Source: a virus
IMG/VR virus record: IMGVR_UViG_3300035701_000197
Span: 1-29,375 of that record
DNA length: 29,375 nt
Reading direction: 5' to 3' (one strand)
A model generated the notes under the pieces. The model was not told the origin of the DNA. It ran no database searches and saw only the letters and a program-made list of their open reading frames with translations. This document shows, piece after piece, positions 16,365 through 23,953 of this stretch; position 1 is the first letter of the stretch, and every line of letters begins with the position of its first letter. The position numbers and the translations under genes are program-made.

Positions 16365-16661
16365 ATGAATAGATACGAAAATATACCAGAACTTAAATCC
16401 CCTTCAGGAAAAATTTACAGAAGAAATGTAATATACCCAGAAGTACCTTTAAGTGGAAAAGATTATTATGTAATAACTACAGCAGGAGACCGTTACGATA
16501 CTCTTGCCCAGCAGTTTTACAATGATTATAGTTTATGGTGGATTATAGCAGCAGCTAATAATTCAGAGAGAGCATCGCTGGTGGTAGAGCCAGGAATACA
16601 GTTACGAATACCGACAGATATTGAAAACATTATTAATAATTTTAATAACACTAACAAGTAA
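16365..16661 (+). CDS. LysM-domain baseplate protein (gp53 / gpX-like)
   Basis: 98-residue protein made almost entirely of one LysM-type domain: DYYVITTAGDRYDTLAQQFY, then NDYSLWWIIAAANN and LVVEPGIQLRIP. The YxITxxGDRxDxLAxxFY...LWWIIAxxN...PGxxLRIP pattern is that of phage tail protein X and the LysM part of T4 gp53, a baseplate wedge protein. These domains bind baseplate partners rather than peptidoglycan. It is shorter than T4 gp53 (196 residues), so it may act like the small gpX hub adaptor. It sits between the tube-initiator-like and hub genes, six bases after one and one base before the other. Confidence 0.8.
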   Translation: MNRYENIPELKSPSGKIYRRNVIYPEVPLSGKDYYVITTAGDRYDTLAQQFYNDYSLWWIIAAANNSERASLVVEPGIQLRIPTDIENIINNFNNTNK

Positions 16662-16662
16662 T

Positions 16663-17982
16663 ATGGCTAGTGGAAAAGTTATAGGAGGTCCTTTTGATGA
16701 AAAAGTACTAAAGCAATTAGAAGTAAGAAGTAATCTTATGTCTAAGCCTAATAGAGATGATAACACATTACGTTATCTAGCCTCTAGAACAGGTTGGGTA
16801 AAGATGACCTCTAGCGTACAGTTTAAGGGAGATGATACTTTAGCAAAAAAGTATATACTTATTGGCGGTACTTACGGAAGAGTTGGTGAAAATACATATT
16901 CAACTTTTCGTAATGGAAAAGGATTTAGACCAATGCCAGGTATTACAGGAGTTGATATAAAAGCAATTAATAAATTTGGATTACTAAAAGAAGCTACAAT
17001 AACATACAACTGCTGGGATGTAGGTCAGTTGGAAGAGCTAGAACAACTCTTTATGAGACCGGGATATAGTGTACTACTGGAGTGGGGACATAGTATCTAC
17101 TATACGACAGATAAGAACTACGTTAGTACACCTCAAACAATTACAAGCTTCTTTAAAGCAGGAACTACAAAAGAGCAGCTTTATGATCAAATAGATACAT
17201 TAAAAGAACAGAGCGGGTATAACTACGACGCTATTTATGGTTTTATTAAAAATTTCTCATGGAGCTTTAGAGCAGATGGAGGATATGATTGTGTAACAAC
17301 TCTTACCTCAATTGGAGAAATAATAGAGTCTTTACAGATTGATATAGATAATCCAATAAATGACGGAAGACCGCCAGAAGAGGTAACCAAAAGTACAGAT
17401 GAAATAGTATCTGCTGCTGCTCAAAAAGCAAAAGCACTTGAAAAAAATCCTGAAACTGTAGCGGGTAAAGCAACACCTTTAGAGTACATAGCAATTGGAG
17501 ATTCACAAACAAAGTATTTAGCAGACCACTCATCAGTAGTTAAAATGATTAATGCAGTAGACGGAATACCTTACTTACATAAAACAGGTTGGTTCTTTAA
17601 AGATTTATTATCAGCAGTACAGATATACCCGAAAAGTGATACAGTAAAAGGTATAGTTATCTGTATAGGAACAAATGGAGGTTTTAATAAGAATGACGAT
17701 GTAGTAACATTAAAATTAGCTTTAAATAGAATTTTTCCTAATGCGACAAAACTACTAGTAGTCCAAGGTTCTTGGAACTGGGGTAGTAATATAGCAAAAA
17801 ATAAAGTAACAGCAGAATCAGTAACAGCTTATTACGATTTATATAGAAACGCAGGATTTACAGTATTAAATCCAGCTATTGGGGATATGCTTAAGTACAA
17901 AAAATATGGAGGAGATCCACATAACGGAAAGATCCCTACATATAAAATAATAGGAGAAGGAATAGATAAGTTTATTAAGTAA
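16663..17982 (+). CDS. Baseplate hub-like protein with C-terminal SGNH hydrolase domain
   Basis: 439 residues when started at ATG 16663, one base after the upstream stop; a TTG 14 codons earlier would run into the LysM gene and is rejected. Residues 1-240 look like a baseplate or hub domain (SVQFKGDDTLAKKYILIGG, FGLLKEATITYNCWDVGQLE, MRPGYSVLLEWGHSIYY, GFIKNFSWSFRADGGYDC). After an Ala/Lys linker (about 245-270), residues 272-439 resemble an SGNH/GDSL hydrolase: IAIGDSQT with Ser281 (block I), VICIGTNGG with Asn338 (block III), and GGDPHNG with Asp418/His420 (block V, here DxH not the usual DxxH). It would act as an esterase or deacetylase on surface glycans or peptidoglycan at the tail tip. 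The substrate is unknown. The next gene starts at a TAATG overlap. Confidence 0.7.
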   Translation: MASGKVIGGPFDEKVLKQLEVRSNLMSKPNRDDNTLRYLASRTGWVKMTSSVQFKGDDTLAKKYILIGGTYGRVGENTYSTFRNGKGFRPMPGITGVDIKAINKFGLLKEATITYNCWDVGQLEELEQLFMRPGYSVLLEWGHSIYYTTDKNYVSTPQTITSFFKAGTTKEQLYDQIDTLKEQSGYNYDAIYGFIKNFSWSFRADGGYDCVTTLTSIGEIIESLQIDIDNPINDGRPPEEVTKSTDEIVSAAAQKAKALEKNPETVAGKATPLEYIAIGDSQTKYLADHSSVVKMINAVDGIPYLHKTGWFFKDLLSAVQIYPKSDTVKGIVICIGTNGGFNKNDDVVTLKLALNRIFPNATKLLVVQGSWNWGSNIAKNKVTAESVTAYYDLYRNAGFTVLNPAIGDMLKYKKYGGDPHNGKIPTYKIIGEGIDKFIK

Positions 17983-19943
17983 TGGCAAAAAGTTCAACAT
18001 CACAAACACCTAAAGCTACCCTAGTACAAGCCGTATTAGAGGTCCTAAAAGGTGTACCACAGTGGTCAGTCTTAGAACAAGTATTCCCGGATTTTACAGC
18101 AAAATATGCACTATTAAACAATAGTAAAACGATAGACTCTTTTAGGGTAGGTCTTGCTTCAAATACAGCAGTTACAGGTAAGAACGTAGAAGATGTATGT
18201 CATTACTATATATCACTTAGAGATTTTTGTAGAATAATTAATGCAATACTTCTAGTAGATCAGAATAATAAACCAATAGTACAGATCAATACAAGCACTA
18301 GACCTGCAAACGATGCTACCTCTAAAATTCCAACTAGTAAATACAGAACGTTCGACTACCATATGTCAGCAGATCCAGGAATATGTATCATACCGAATAC
18401 AAATGGTTGGCCAATAACAGATTTTGCTAAAACTACTATGCAGTCTTACACCCAAGGAGACCCTACTGAGATATTAAATATTTTTGTAAATTTTAATTTA
18501 CTAGAAAGTCAGATGAAATCTCTAGTAGATAGTTCAAAAGAACAGAGAACAGTTTACAATTTATTTGATCCAATTTTTGCTGCTATAAACGACGCAATGG
18601 GAGGAATAAATCAACTAGGCTTCCACTATGAGGAATCTCAGCAAACCTTCTACTTGGTCGATAGATCGATTCAAGTTGAGAAAAAAGAAGATATACCTAT
18701 TTTAAATATTACAGGACTTAAATCCTCTGTAACACAGTTTGACTTTACAACAAAACTGTCACCTGCCATTGCAACGATGGTTGCAGTATCTGCACAAGCA
18801 GCAGGGGAAGATGTAGGAATGGAAGCAGAGGCTTTATTTAGATGGAACGAAGGGTTGACAGATAGAATTACAACTAAGAGAAAACAGAGCATAAGCCCGT
18901 CAGGTACCACAGCAGCGGAAAAAGAAGCTACTCATCAAGCAAACCTCAAACTACAACAGGGAAGAATTAATAGTATAACAAAGACTTTAAATACAGTATG
19001 GGTTGATAAAGTATATGACGGTGATGATGTTAAGAATGCAGTAGTACAGTACCAAGCATACACAGCATATTACTTACAATCTTTTAAAGATAAAGCCCCT
19101 TCAGGAGGGCCAGCAGGAATTGTTCCTTTTGAAGTAAGTATAGATATGGACGGTATTTCTGGTATAAAAATTGGACAAGCTTTTCAAATTAATGAAGGAA
19201 TAATGCCTAAAAAGTACTACGGTACAATTGGGTTTATTGTAACAGGGGTAGAGCATTCAATTTCAAACAATAGGTGGACTACTAAACTAAAAGCACAGAC
19301 AATAGTACTTGAAGGATCAGCAGATAAATCAACAGCACCAAATCAAACAGCTAACCCAGTAACAGGAGTTAATACAGAAGAAGAATCAGGTATTAAATCA
19401 AAACCAACCGTAACTCCACCAGACGAGTTAGTAAAAGCTATGAGAGATTACGGTATAACAGATCCAAAAGAAAGAGCACACTTCCTTGCACAATGTGCAC
19501 ACGAATCAGGAGGCTTCAGTACTAAGAAAGAGATCTGGGGTCCAACAGCAGCACAAAAAAACTACGAAGGTAGAAAAACGCTAGGGAATACTGAAACAGG
19601 TGATGGTAAGAAATATAGAGGTAGAGGGTATATACAGCTTACGGGTAGAGCAAATTATACAGCATACAATAAATCACTCCTTGCTAGAGGAATAAAAGAT
19701 GATGTAGTAACAAATCCTGACCTTGTAGCAACTAAATTTGCAGCAGACGCATCTTGTTACTGGTGGAAAAATATAGGAACTGGATTAACAAAACTATCAC
19801 TAGCAGGAACTGCAGACTCGAATGTTAAAAAAGTTTCAACAAGGGTTAACGGAGGATCTCCATCTAACGGAGAATCAGATAGAATAGCAAGATTCAAAGG
19901 ATACTGGGCATCAATCTCAGAAGATAACTCAAAATACGCATAA
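17982..19943 (+). CDS. Baseplate hub protein with C-terminal GH19 lysin domain
   Basis: 653 residues. Residues 1-430 form a hub-like structural part (VLEQVFPDFTAKYALLN, VCHYYISLRDFCRIINAILL, VSIDMDGISGIKIGQAFQIN, YYGTIGFIVTGVEHSISNNR, with WTTKLKAQTIVL), whose last strands resemble the final hub domain of gp27/gpD-like proteins. A Thr/Pro/Asn-rich linker (about 445-475) leads to a glycoside hydrolase family 19 domain: HFLAQCAHESGGFSTKKE with Glu508 and Glu517 as likely catalytic pair, then YRGRGYIQLTGRANYTAYN, the family signature. This is the analogue of the T4 gp5 lysozyme: it opens peptidoglycan during injection. Functional motifs are intact. Starts by TAATG coupling. Confidence 0.85.
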   Translation: MAKSSTSQTPKATLVQAVLEVLKGVPQWSVLEQVFPDFTAKYALLNNSKTIDSFRVGLASNTAVTGKNVEDVCHYYISLRDFCRIINAILLVDQNNKPIVQINTSTRPANDATSKIPTSKYRTFDYHMSADPGICIIPNTNGWPITDFAKTTMQSYTQGDPTEILNIFVNFNLLESQMKSLVDSSKEQRTVYNLFDPIFAAINDAMGGINQLGFHYEESQQTFYLVDRSIQVEKKEDIPILNITGLKSSVTQFDFTTKLSPAIATMVAVSAQAAGEDVGMEAEALFRWNEGLTDRITTKRKQSISPSGTTAAEKEATHQANLKLQQGRINSITKTLNTVWVDKVYDGDDVKNAVVQYQAYTAYYLQSFKDKAPSGGPAGIVPFEVSIDMDGISGIKIGQAFQINEGIMPKKYYGTIGFIVTGVEHSISNNRWTTKLKAQTIVLEGSADKSTAPNQTANPVTGVNTEEESGIKSKPTVTPPDELVKAMRDYGITDPKERAHFLAQCAHESGGFSTKKEIWGPTAAQKNYEGRKTLGNTETGDGKKYRGRGYIQLTGRANYTAYNKSLLARGIKDDVVTNPDLVATKFAADASCYWWKNIGTGLTKLSLAGTADSNVKKVSTRVNGGSPSNGESDRIARFKGYWASISEDNSKYA

Positions 19944-19949
19944 TAATTC

Positions 19950-21155
19950 ATGGCAAATATATCAGTTAATTCGTTTACTTTTAAGTCTGTATTAGATAAA
20001 GGTACTATTACAGTAACAGTATTTGCAGACGGAAAACAAATAAAAGACCTAGAATTTTCAGCAGCAGGATATACCATAGCTTCAGCAGAAGCTTCAGTAC
20101 AATTTTCAGCTGAGAATTTTGGAATTTTAGGACCAGGTAATGTAGATTTATATGAAAAAGGTAAATCAACACCACCACCAACACAGGAGGTTTCCGCTAC
20201 CACAGTTTACAAGTATGATATAAAGAAGTACGGACCACAGAAGTATATTGTAGTTTACGAAATTAGAAGTACGGGTGAGAAGCAAATCTTTGAAGGAAAT
20301 AAGTTAATTGGAGTTTCAGACGATAACCTTATACAGACAGCTAAACTAGGACTACAAGGACAGTATCCAGGAGTAGTTAACATGACAAGGAAGACACCAG
20401 CTCCTTCTCCAGTACCTACAACTGAATCACCAATTACTCCACCACCTTCTTCACTTCCAGAAAAATTACAGACAACCGATCCGCCAAAATACTTACCTCA
20501 AGCTAAGTATAAAAAAGCAAAAAAGACACCAGGAAAAGAGTTTATAGTAAAAGCTACAGGAGAAGATTATAGAGGGTCCTATATAGAGACTTATAAAAAG
20601 CAATACTTTGCAGGAGAGACTCCTGAACAGAACGGAGTAGAGTTAGAGAAGTTAGAAAGATCCTCCCTGACTAATTCACAAGGAAACGCCTTATTTGCTT
20701 TAGGACTATCTTTACTAGCTCTATTACAGTCAGCTTTTAAAAAACAATTAACTCAAGATGAAATAAATAAAGGAATTGCAAAAAGATATTTCGTACAAGA
20801 TAATAGAGATAAAAAAATATCAGAAACCTCAGAGGATCTATTTGAACAAGGAAAAAAAGATCTTCCAAGCTTTACATACACAGAAGTACCCTGGCATATT
20901 TCAAACCCAGTAGAAGATATAGTTATTAATGGAATCAAATTTCAGGGTTCGGAATCTAGAAATAAAGAAATAATTAAAAATCTAGAAAATACAGTACCGG
21001 GAATTTCTAAATTTGTAACAGATTACAGGTATTTAACAGTTGACCCGCCAACACCTCCAACAGAAGAGGAAGTAACAGCACAAACGCAGGTTATAAAAGA
21101 TCCTAATACAGCAAGGGAAGAGTTTAACAAAGCTAGTTTCGACTTAAGAAAATAA
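19950..21155 (+). CDS. Unknown protein ending the baseplate block
   Basis: 401-residue protein, not recognised. Residues 1-70 look beta-rich (SFTFKSVLDKGTITVTVFAD). A Pro/Thr/Ser-rich linker spans about 145-180 (TPAPSPVPTTESPITPPPSS). The middle has a YRGSYIETYKKQYFAGETPE motif that recalls small virion-associated phage proteins. A hydrophobic stretch at about 246-262 (ALFALGLSLLALLQSAF) could be a membrane segment or buried helix. The C-terminus is charged, with a TPPTPPTEEE-like linker. Linkers and position directly after the hub-lysin gene and before a terminator suggest a virion protein, perhaps a tail-tip or needle-associated component. No enzyme motif is visible. Confidence 0.65.
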   Translation: MANISVNSFTFKSVLDKGTITVTVFADGKQIKDLEFSAAGYTIASAEASVQFSAENFGILGPGNVDLYEKGKSTPPPTQEVSATTVYKYDIKKYGPQKYIVVYEIRSTGEKQIFEGNKLIGVSDDNLIQTAKLGLQGQYPGVVNMTRKTPAPSPVPTTESPITPPPSSLPEKLQTTDPPKYLPQAKYKKAKKTPGKEFIVKATGEDYRGSYIETYKKQYFAGETPEQNGVELEKLERSSLTNSQGNALFALGLSLLALLQSAFKKQLTQDEINKGIAKRYFVQDNRDKKISETSEDLFEQGKKDLPSFTYTEVPWHISNPVEDIVINGIKFQGSESRNKEIIKNLENTVPGISKFVTDYRYLTVDPPTPPTEEEVTAQTQVIKDPNTAREEFNKASFDLRK

Positions 21156-21174
21156 GAAAAAATAAAATAAGATA

Positions 21175-21206
21175 AAAGAAAGCTTGCCTGTGCAGGCTTT
21201 TTTTCT
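21175..21206 (+). terminator. Rho-independent terminator closing the tail gene block
   Basis: Stem AGCTTGC (21181-21187) / GCAGGCT (21192-21198) with one G-T pair and loop CTGT, flanked by AAAAGAA and a TTTTTTTCTT tract that extend the pairing. It marks the boundary between structural and replication genes. Confidence 0.85.
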
Positions 21207-21216
21207 TATATTATAA
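21200..21216 (+). promoter_or_regulatory. Putative replication-gene promoter element
   Basis: TTTTTCTTATATTATAA, overlapping the terminator T-tract and lying 15 bases upstream of the polymerase-like gene. Fifteen of the first 16 bases match an element upstream of gp32 (23049). A promoter role is inferred only. Confidence 0.35.
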
Positions 21217-21231
21217 AAAAGGTTATAAGAT

Positions 21232-22557
21232 ATGTTCTATATTATAGAAACAGAGGAGCAAATACAGCTTCTAAAAAATTTAGGTAGGAAAGGAGGGTAT
21301 GTAGGAGTTATTTCTTCAAACGATAACTACCATCCACTTCTAACAACTACCGTAGCAATATACCTAAGGCCTCTAGATCACCACGAAGGATACATTATCC
21401 CAATAAGCCATGACGAAGGATTAAACTTAACAAAAGACTGTGTCTCCGACATATTAAAAGAATACACAACCCTTTATACCTTTGATAAGAAAGAATTGAT
21501 GTATCACTTCATATTGAAGGATGTTATAGATCTTTCCTTGCTTCATTCAATGACTTCCTATAATAGACTTGAACTTCCAAGATCTAATTCAACTTGTAAT
21601 TGGTATTATAATCGCTTTCATGATTTTAAAGAAATAAATGCTATAATTCCAATATCGAAGCTATTTGAAAAATGTGAAGAGAATTATAAGTCTTTAGAGA
21701 AGATATTGCATATTGCAATACCCAATGGCTTTGATTTTTATAATAAAACTGCAACGTCTGTTTTCTTTATGATTGAGAGAGCTGGATTGAGAATAACCTA
21801 CCAATCTTTCTTAGAATTATTTAAACCAAACAATCCTGTTTACAGTATTGATAATAACATTATTTATACTTCATATAATTTATATAATACGACTTCTCGT
21901 CCAACAAATGCTTTTAATTCAGTAAATTTTGCCGCTATTCCAAAAGCACCTGAATTTAGAAAAGCTATTATTCCTCAGAACGATGTATTTGTAGAGATGG
22001 ATTTTGATGGATACCATTTAAGACTATTATGCGAGCAAATTGGATATGAATTAACAGATGAATCTGCACACGTTCAATTAGCAAGACTTTACTTCGGTAA
22101 AGATGAAATAGCTGAGGATGAATATGCAAAAGCAAAGCAAATTAACTTCCATGCCATTTATGGAAAGATTCCACCTGAGTATGCATTTCTTAAAGTATTT
22201 GAAAAAATAGATCAATACATAAAAATGCTTTGGAAACAATTTAATGAACTTGGATATGTAGAAGATCCAGTATCAGGTAAAAGATTCACACAAGATCTTC
22301 CAGATATGCATCCGCAGAAGCTAATGAATTATATGATGCAAAGCTTGGAAACCTCAAGAAACATTCTTATATTAAAAGATGTGCTTATGTTTCTTCAAGA
22401 TAAGAAAAGTAAGTTAACACTTTATACCTACGATGCTTTTATATTTGATTTTGATAAATCAGACGGAAAAGAAACATTAGAGTCTTTAGAAAAAGTAATG
22501 AATCAGGGAGGAAAATATCCTATAAAATTCAAATACAGTAGTAACCTAGTTTTGTAA
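21232..22557 (+). CDS. Divergent family A DNA polymerase-like protein
   Basis: 441 residues, shorter than T7 gp5 (704) or PolI. The C-terminal half keeps the family A order: TTSRPTNAFNSVNFAAIP (TTGRLSS..LQNIP-like), motif A VEMDFDGYHLRLL with Asp257, motif B YAKAKQINFHAIYG with Lys302, Phe306 and Tyr310, and motif C LYTYDAFIFDF with Asp401. Both catalytic aspartates survive, but the motif A Glu is His262, the motif B Arg is Tyr298, and HDE is YDA. The N-terminal half resembles a 3'-5' exonuclease in outline, yet no DxE motif is seen (YVGVISSNDN instead), so proofreading is probably lost. It could be a repair or specialised polymerase, or an inactive replisome part. T4 relatives normally replicate with family B gp43, which is not in this window. 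Confidence 0.75.
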   Translation: MFYIIETEEQIQLLKNLGRKGGYVGVISSNDNYHPLLTTTVAIYLRPLDHHEGYIIPISHDEGLNLTKDCVSDILKEYTTLYTFDKKELMYHFILKDVIDLSLLHSMTSYNRLELPRSNSTCNWYYNRFHDFKEINAIIPISKLFEKCEENYKSLEKILHIAIPNGFDFYNKTATSVFFMIERAGLRITYQSFLELFKPNNPVYSIDNNIIYTSYNLYNTTSRPTNAFNSVNFAAIPKAPEFRKAIIPQNDVFVEMDFDGYHLRLLCEQIGYELTDESAHVQLARLYFGKDEIAEDEYAKAKQINFHAIYGKIPPEYAFLKVFEKIDQYIKMLWKQFNELGYVEDPVSGKRFTQDLPDMHPQKLMNYMMQSLETSRNILILKDVLMFLQDKKSKLTLYTYDAFIFDFDKSDGKETLESLEKVMNQGGKYPIKFKYSSNLVL

Positions 22558-22567
22558 AATAAAAACA

Positions 22568-22576
22568 TATTTATAA
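22568..22576 (+). promoter_or_regulatory. TATTTATAA element abutting a start codon
   Basis: Exact copy of the late-type 9-mer, but it runs straight into ATG at 22577. If it works as a promoter, transcripts would begin inside the gene as called. It may be chance in AT-rich DNA. Confidence 0.25.
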
Positions 22577-23032
22577 ATGATACAAATTAATGTAGCGCCA
22601 ACAATGTTCGATTACGATATCGAATATAATTTTAATGCAGCCGACATGAGCAACAAGTTATTTTGTACATTCTCTTCAGAACAACAACTAGATGAGATTT
22701 TAAGTACAATACAAACTAAATACAAGATCATTTATAATAAAATCTTCGTTCTTTATTCAAAGAGTCAAGATGAATATATCTGTACATATAACGTAGAATT
22801 TGGAAACGTTTCTAATTTCTTAGAGAATACTATTTTAGTTCATAGAAAAAAAGAGTCAAATACCCTATACACAATCAATTCACTAAACCGTCTAATCGAA
22901 TCCTTAAACGGAGGAGTATTAGATACAAACTTCAGAGTAGAGTGGAATGACTATCAAAACTGTATACTATTGACAAAAGGAGCAGAACTAAAGAGAGTCA
23001 ATACAAAATTATTTAGAATAATAGAATTATAG
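22577..23032 (+). CDS. Unknown protein in replication block
   Basis: 151-residue protein with no family that I recognise. It is mixed alpha/beta: FDYDIEYNF, LFCTFSSEQQLDEILSTI, YKIIYNKIFVLYSKSQDEY, ICTYNVEFGN, YTINSLNRLIESLNGG, FRVEWNDYQNCILLTKG. It holds three cysteines (in LFCTF, YICTY and QNCIL) but no metal-binding pair. The start at 22577 directly follows a TATTTATAA element; Met10 at 22604 is an alternative start. It lies between the polymerase-like gene and gp32, a place where T4 relatives carry replication or late-transcription accessory genes, so a role such as helicase loading or transcription coupling is possible but unsupported by motifs. Confidence 0.65.
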   Translation: MIQINVAPTMFDYDIEYNFNAADMSNKLFCTFSSEQQLDEILSTIQTKYKIIYNKIFVLYSKSQDEYICTYNVEFGNVSNFLENTILVHRKKESNTLYTINSLNRLIESLNGGVLDTNFRVEWNDYQNCILLTKGAELKRVNTKLFRIIEL

Positions 23033-23053
23033 TTGGAATATTAAACTATTTTT
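23029..23053 (+). terminator. Weak possible terminator before gp32
   Basis: ATAGTT (23029-23034) / AACTAT (23044-23049) with a 9-base loop followed by TTTT. The stem is short and A/T-rich; it overlaps the stop codon of the upstream gene. Confidence 0.35.
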
Positions 23054-23070
23054 CTTATCTTATATAAATA
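23049..23070 (+). promoter_or_regulatory. Putative gp32 promoter element
   Basis: TTTTTCTTATCTTATATAAATA, 28 bases before the gp32 ATG; TTTTTCTTATnTTATA is shared with the element at 21200. It also contains TATAAATA, the T4 late -10 sequence, which may be coincidence in this AT-rich spacer. Confidence 0.4.
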
Positions 23071-23098
23071 AAAGTTTTAATTAAAAATCAGTTACACT

Positions 23099-23950
23099 AT
23101 GGACATTAATGCTATCAAAGCTAAATTGGCCGCTTTAAACAGCACCGGAAATCAAGACCGTGAAAAAGTAGACTTCGATAAGATCTACTGGAAACCAGCA
23201 AACGGAAAATCAACAATCAGAATCGTTCCTTCAGCATTTAATCCTGCGGACCCTTTTACAGAGTTGAAACTACACTACAACATTGGGAAGTTCCCTATGA
23301 TGTCATTGTCGAATTACGGCAAACAAGATCCAATTGAAGAATTCGTAAAAGAATTAAGAAAAACTTCTGACAAAGATAATTGGTCTTTATCTGGAAAGTT
23401 GTCACCTAAGTCTAGATTCTTTGCTCCTGTTATTGTAAGAGGAGAGGAAGAAAAAGGAGTTCGTCTTTGGTCATTCGGAGTTAACATCTACAAAGCATTA
23501 CTTGCTTTAGCAGAAGATGAAGACATCGGAGATTTCACAGACGTAATGAGTGGATGGGATATGGTTGTAGAAAATACACCAGCAGCAGGACCAGGTCAAT
23601 TTCCAACTACAACGGTTCGTATCAAACCAAAACAAACAGTATTATCAGAAGATGATAGTAAAGTAAATGCTTGGTTAAAAGATCAACCAAACGCACTAGA
23701 AGTACAGACTCAGTACGACTATGAATACATCAAGAAAAAATTACAAGAGTACCTAAACCCAGGAGAAGAGGTAGCAACTGCAGCTCCAGTAGCAGCAGAG
23801 TCAATTGCACCAGTATCTACTCCTTCAGCAGAAGCTGAACCAACAGATTTAACAGCAGCTTTAGGAAGTCATAAAACAGACTTTACTTTAGAGACTGCAG
23901 TTGAGGGTAACAAAAGTACAGTAAATAAATTCGACGATTTATTCAAATAA
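23099..23950 (+). CDS. gp32: Single-stranded DNA-binding protein (gp32-like)
   Basis: T4 gp32-type helix-destabilising protein that coats ssDNA during replication, recombination and repair. 283 residues (T4: 301). The N-terminal basic/helical part (MDINAIKAKLAALNS) supports cooperative binding; REKVDFDKIYWKPANGKSTI and RIVPSAFNPADPF open the OB-fold core; DDVMSGWDMVV-type and TTTVRIKPKQTVLSEDDSKV segments complete it. An Ala/Pro/Glu linker (about 222-255) leads to an acidic end KFDDLFK that should recruit partners. The protein has no cysteine at all, so the zinc knuckle of T4 gp32 is absent. It has its own promoter-like element and is followed three bases later by uvsX, its functional partner. 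Confidence 0.92.
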   Translation: MDINAIKAKLAALNSTGNQDREKVDFDKIYWKPANGKSTIRIVPSAFNPADPFTELKLHYNIGKFPMMSLSNYGKQDPIEEFVKELRKTSDKDNWSLSGKLSPKSRFFAPVIVRGEEEKGVRLWSFGVNIYKALLALAEDEDIGDFTDVMSGWDMVVENTPAAGPGQFPTTTVRIKPKQTVLSEDDSKVNAWLKDQPNALEVQTQYDYEYIKKKLQEYLNPGEEVATAAPVAAESIAPVSTPSAEAEPTDLTAALGSHKTDFTLETAVEGNKSTVNKFDDLFK

Positions 23951-23953
23951 GAA

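Noticed and set aside
16621-16662. TTG-initiated N-terminal extension that looks like a signal peptide (MKTLLIILITLTSN)
   Set aside because: It is the out-of-frame reading of the end of the LysM gene; ATG at 16663 follows the stop by one base and fits the pattern of neighbouring genes.
19757-20203. 148-codon minus-strand open frame across the hub-lysin / unknown gene junction
   Set aside because: It lies antisense to two well-supported genes, has no start context and a composition typical of a reverse-frame shadow.
23063-23070. TATAAATA as a T4-type late promoter of gp32
   Set aside because: It is the exact T4 late box, but a single copy in an A/T-rich spacer, before a gene normally expressed early to middle; the other structural genes use a different element.
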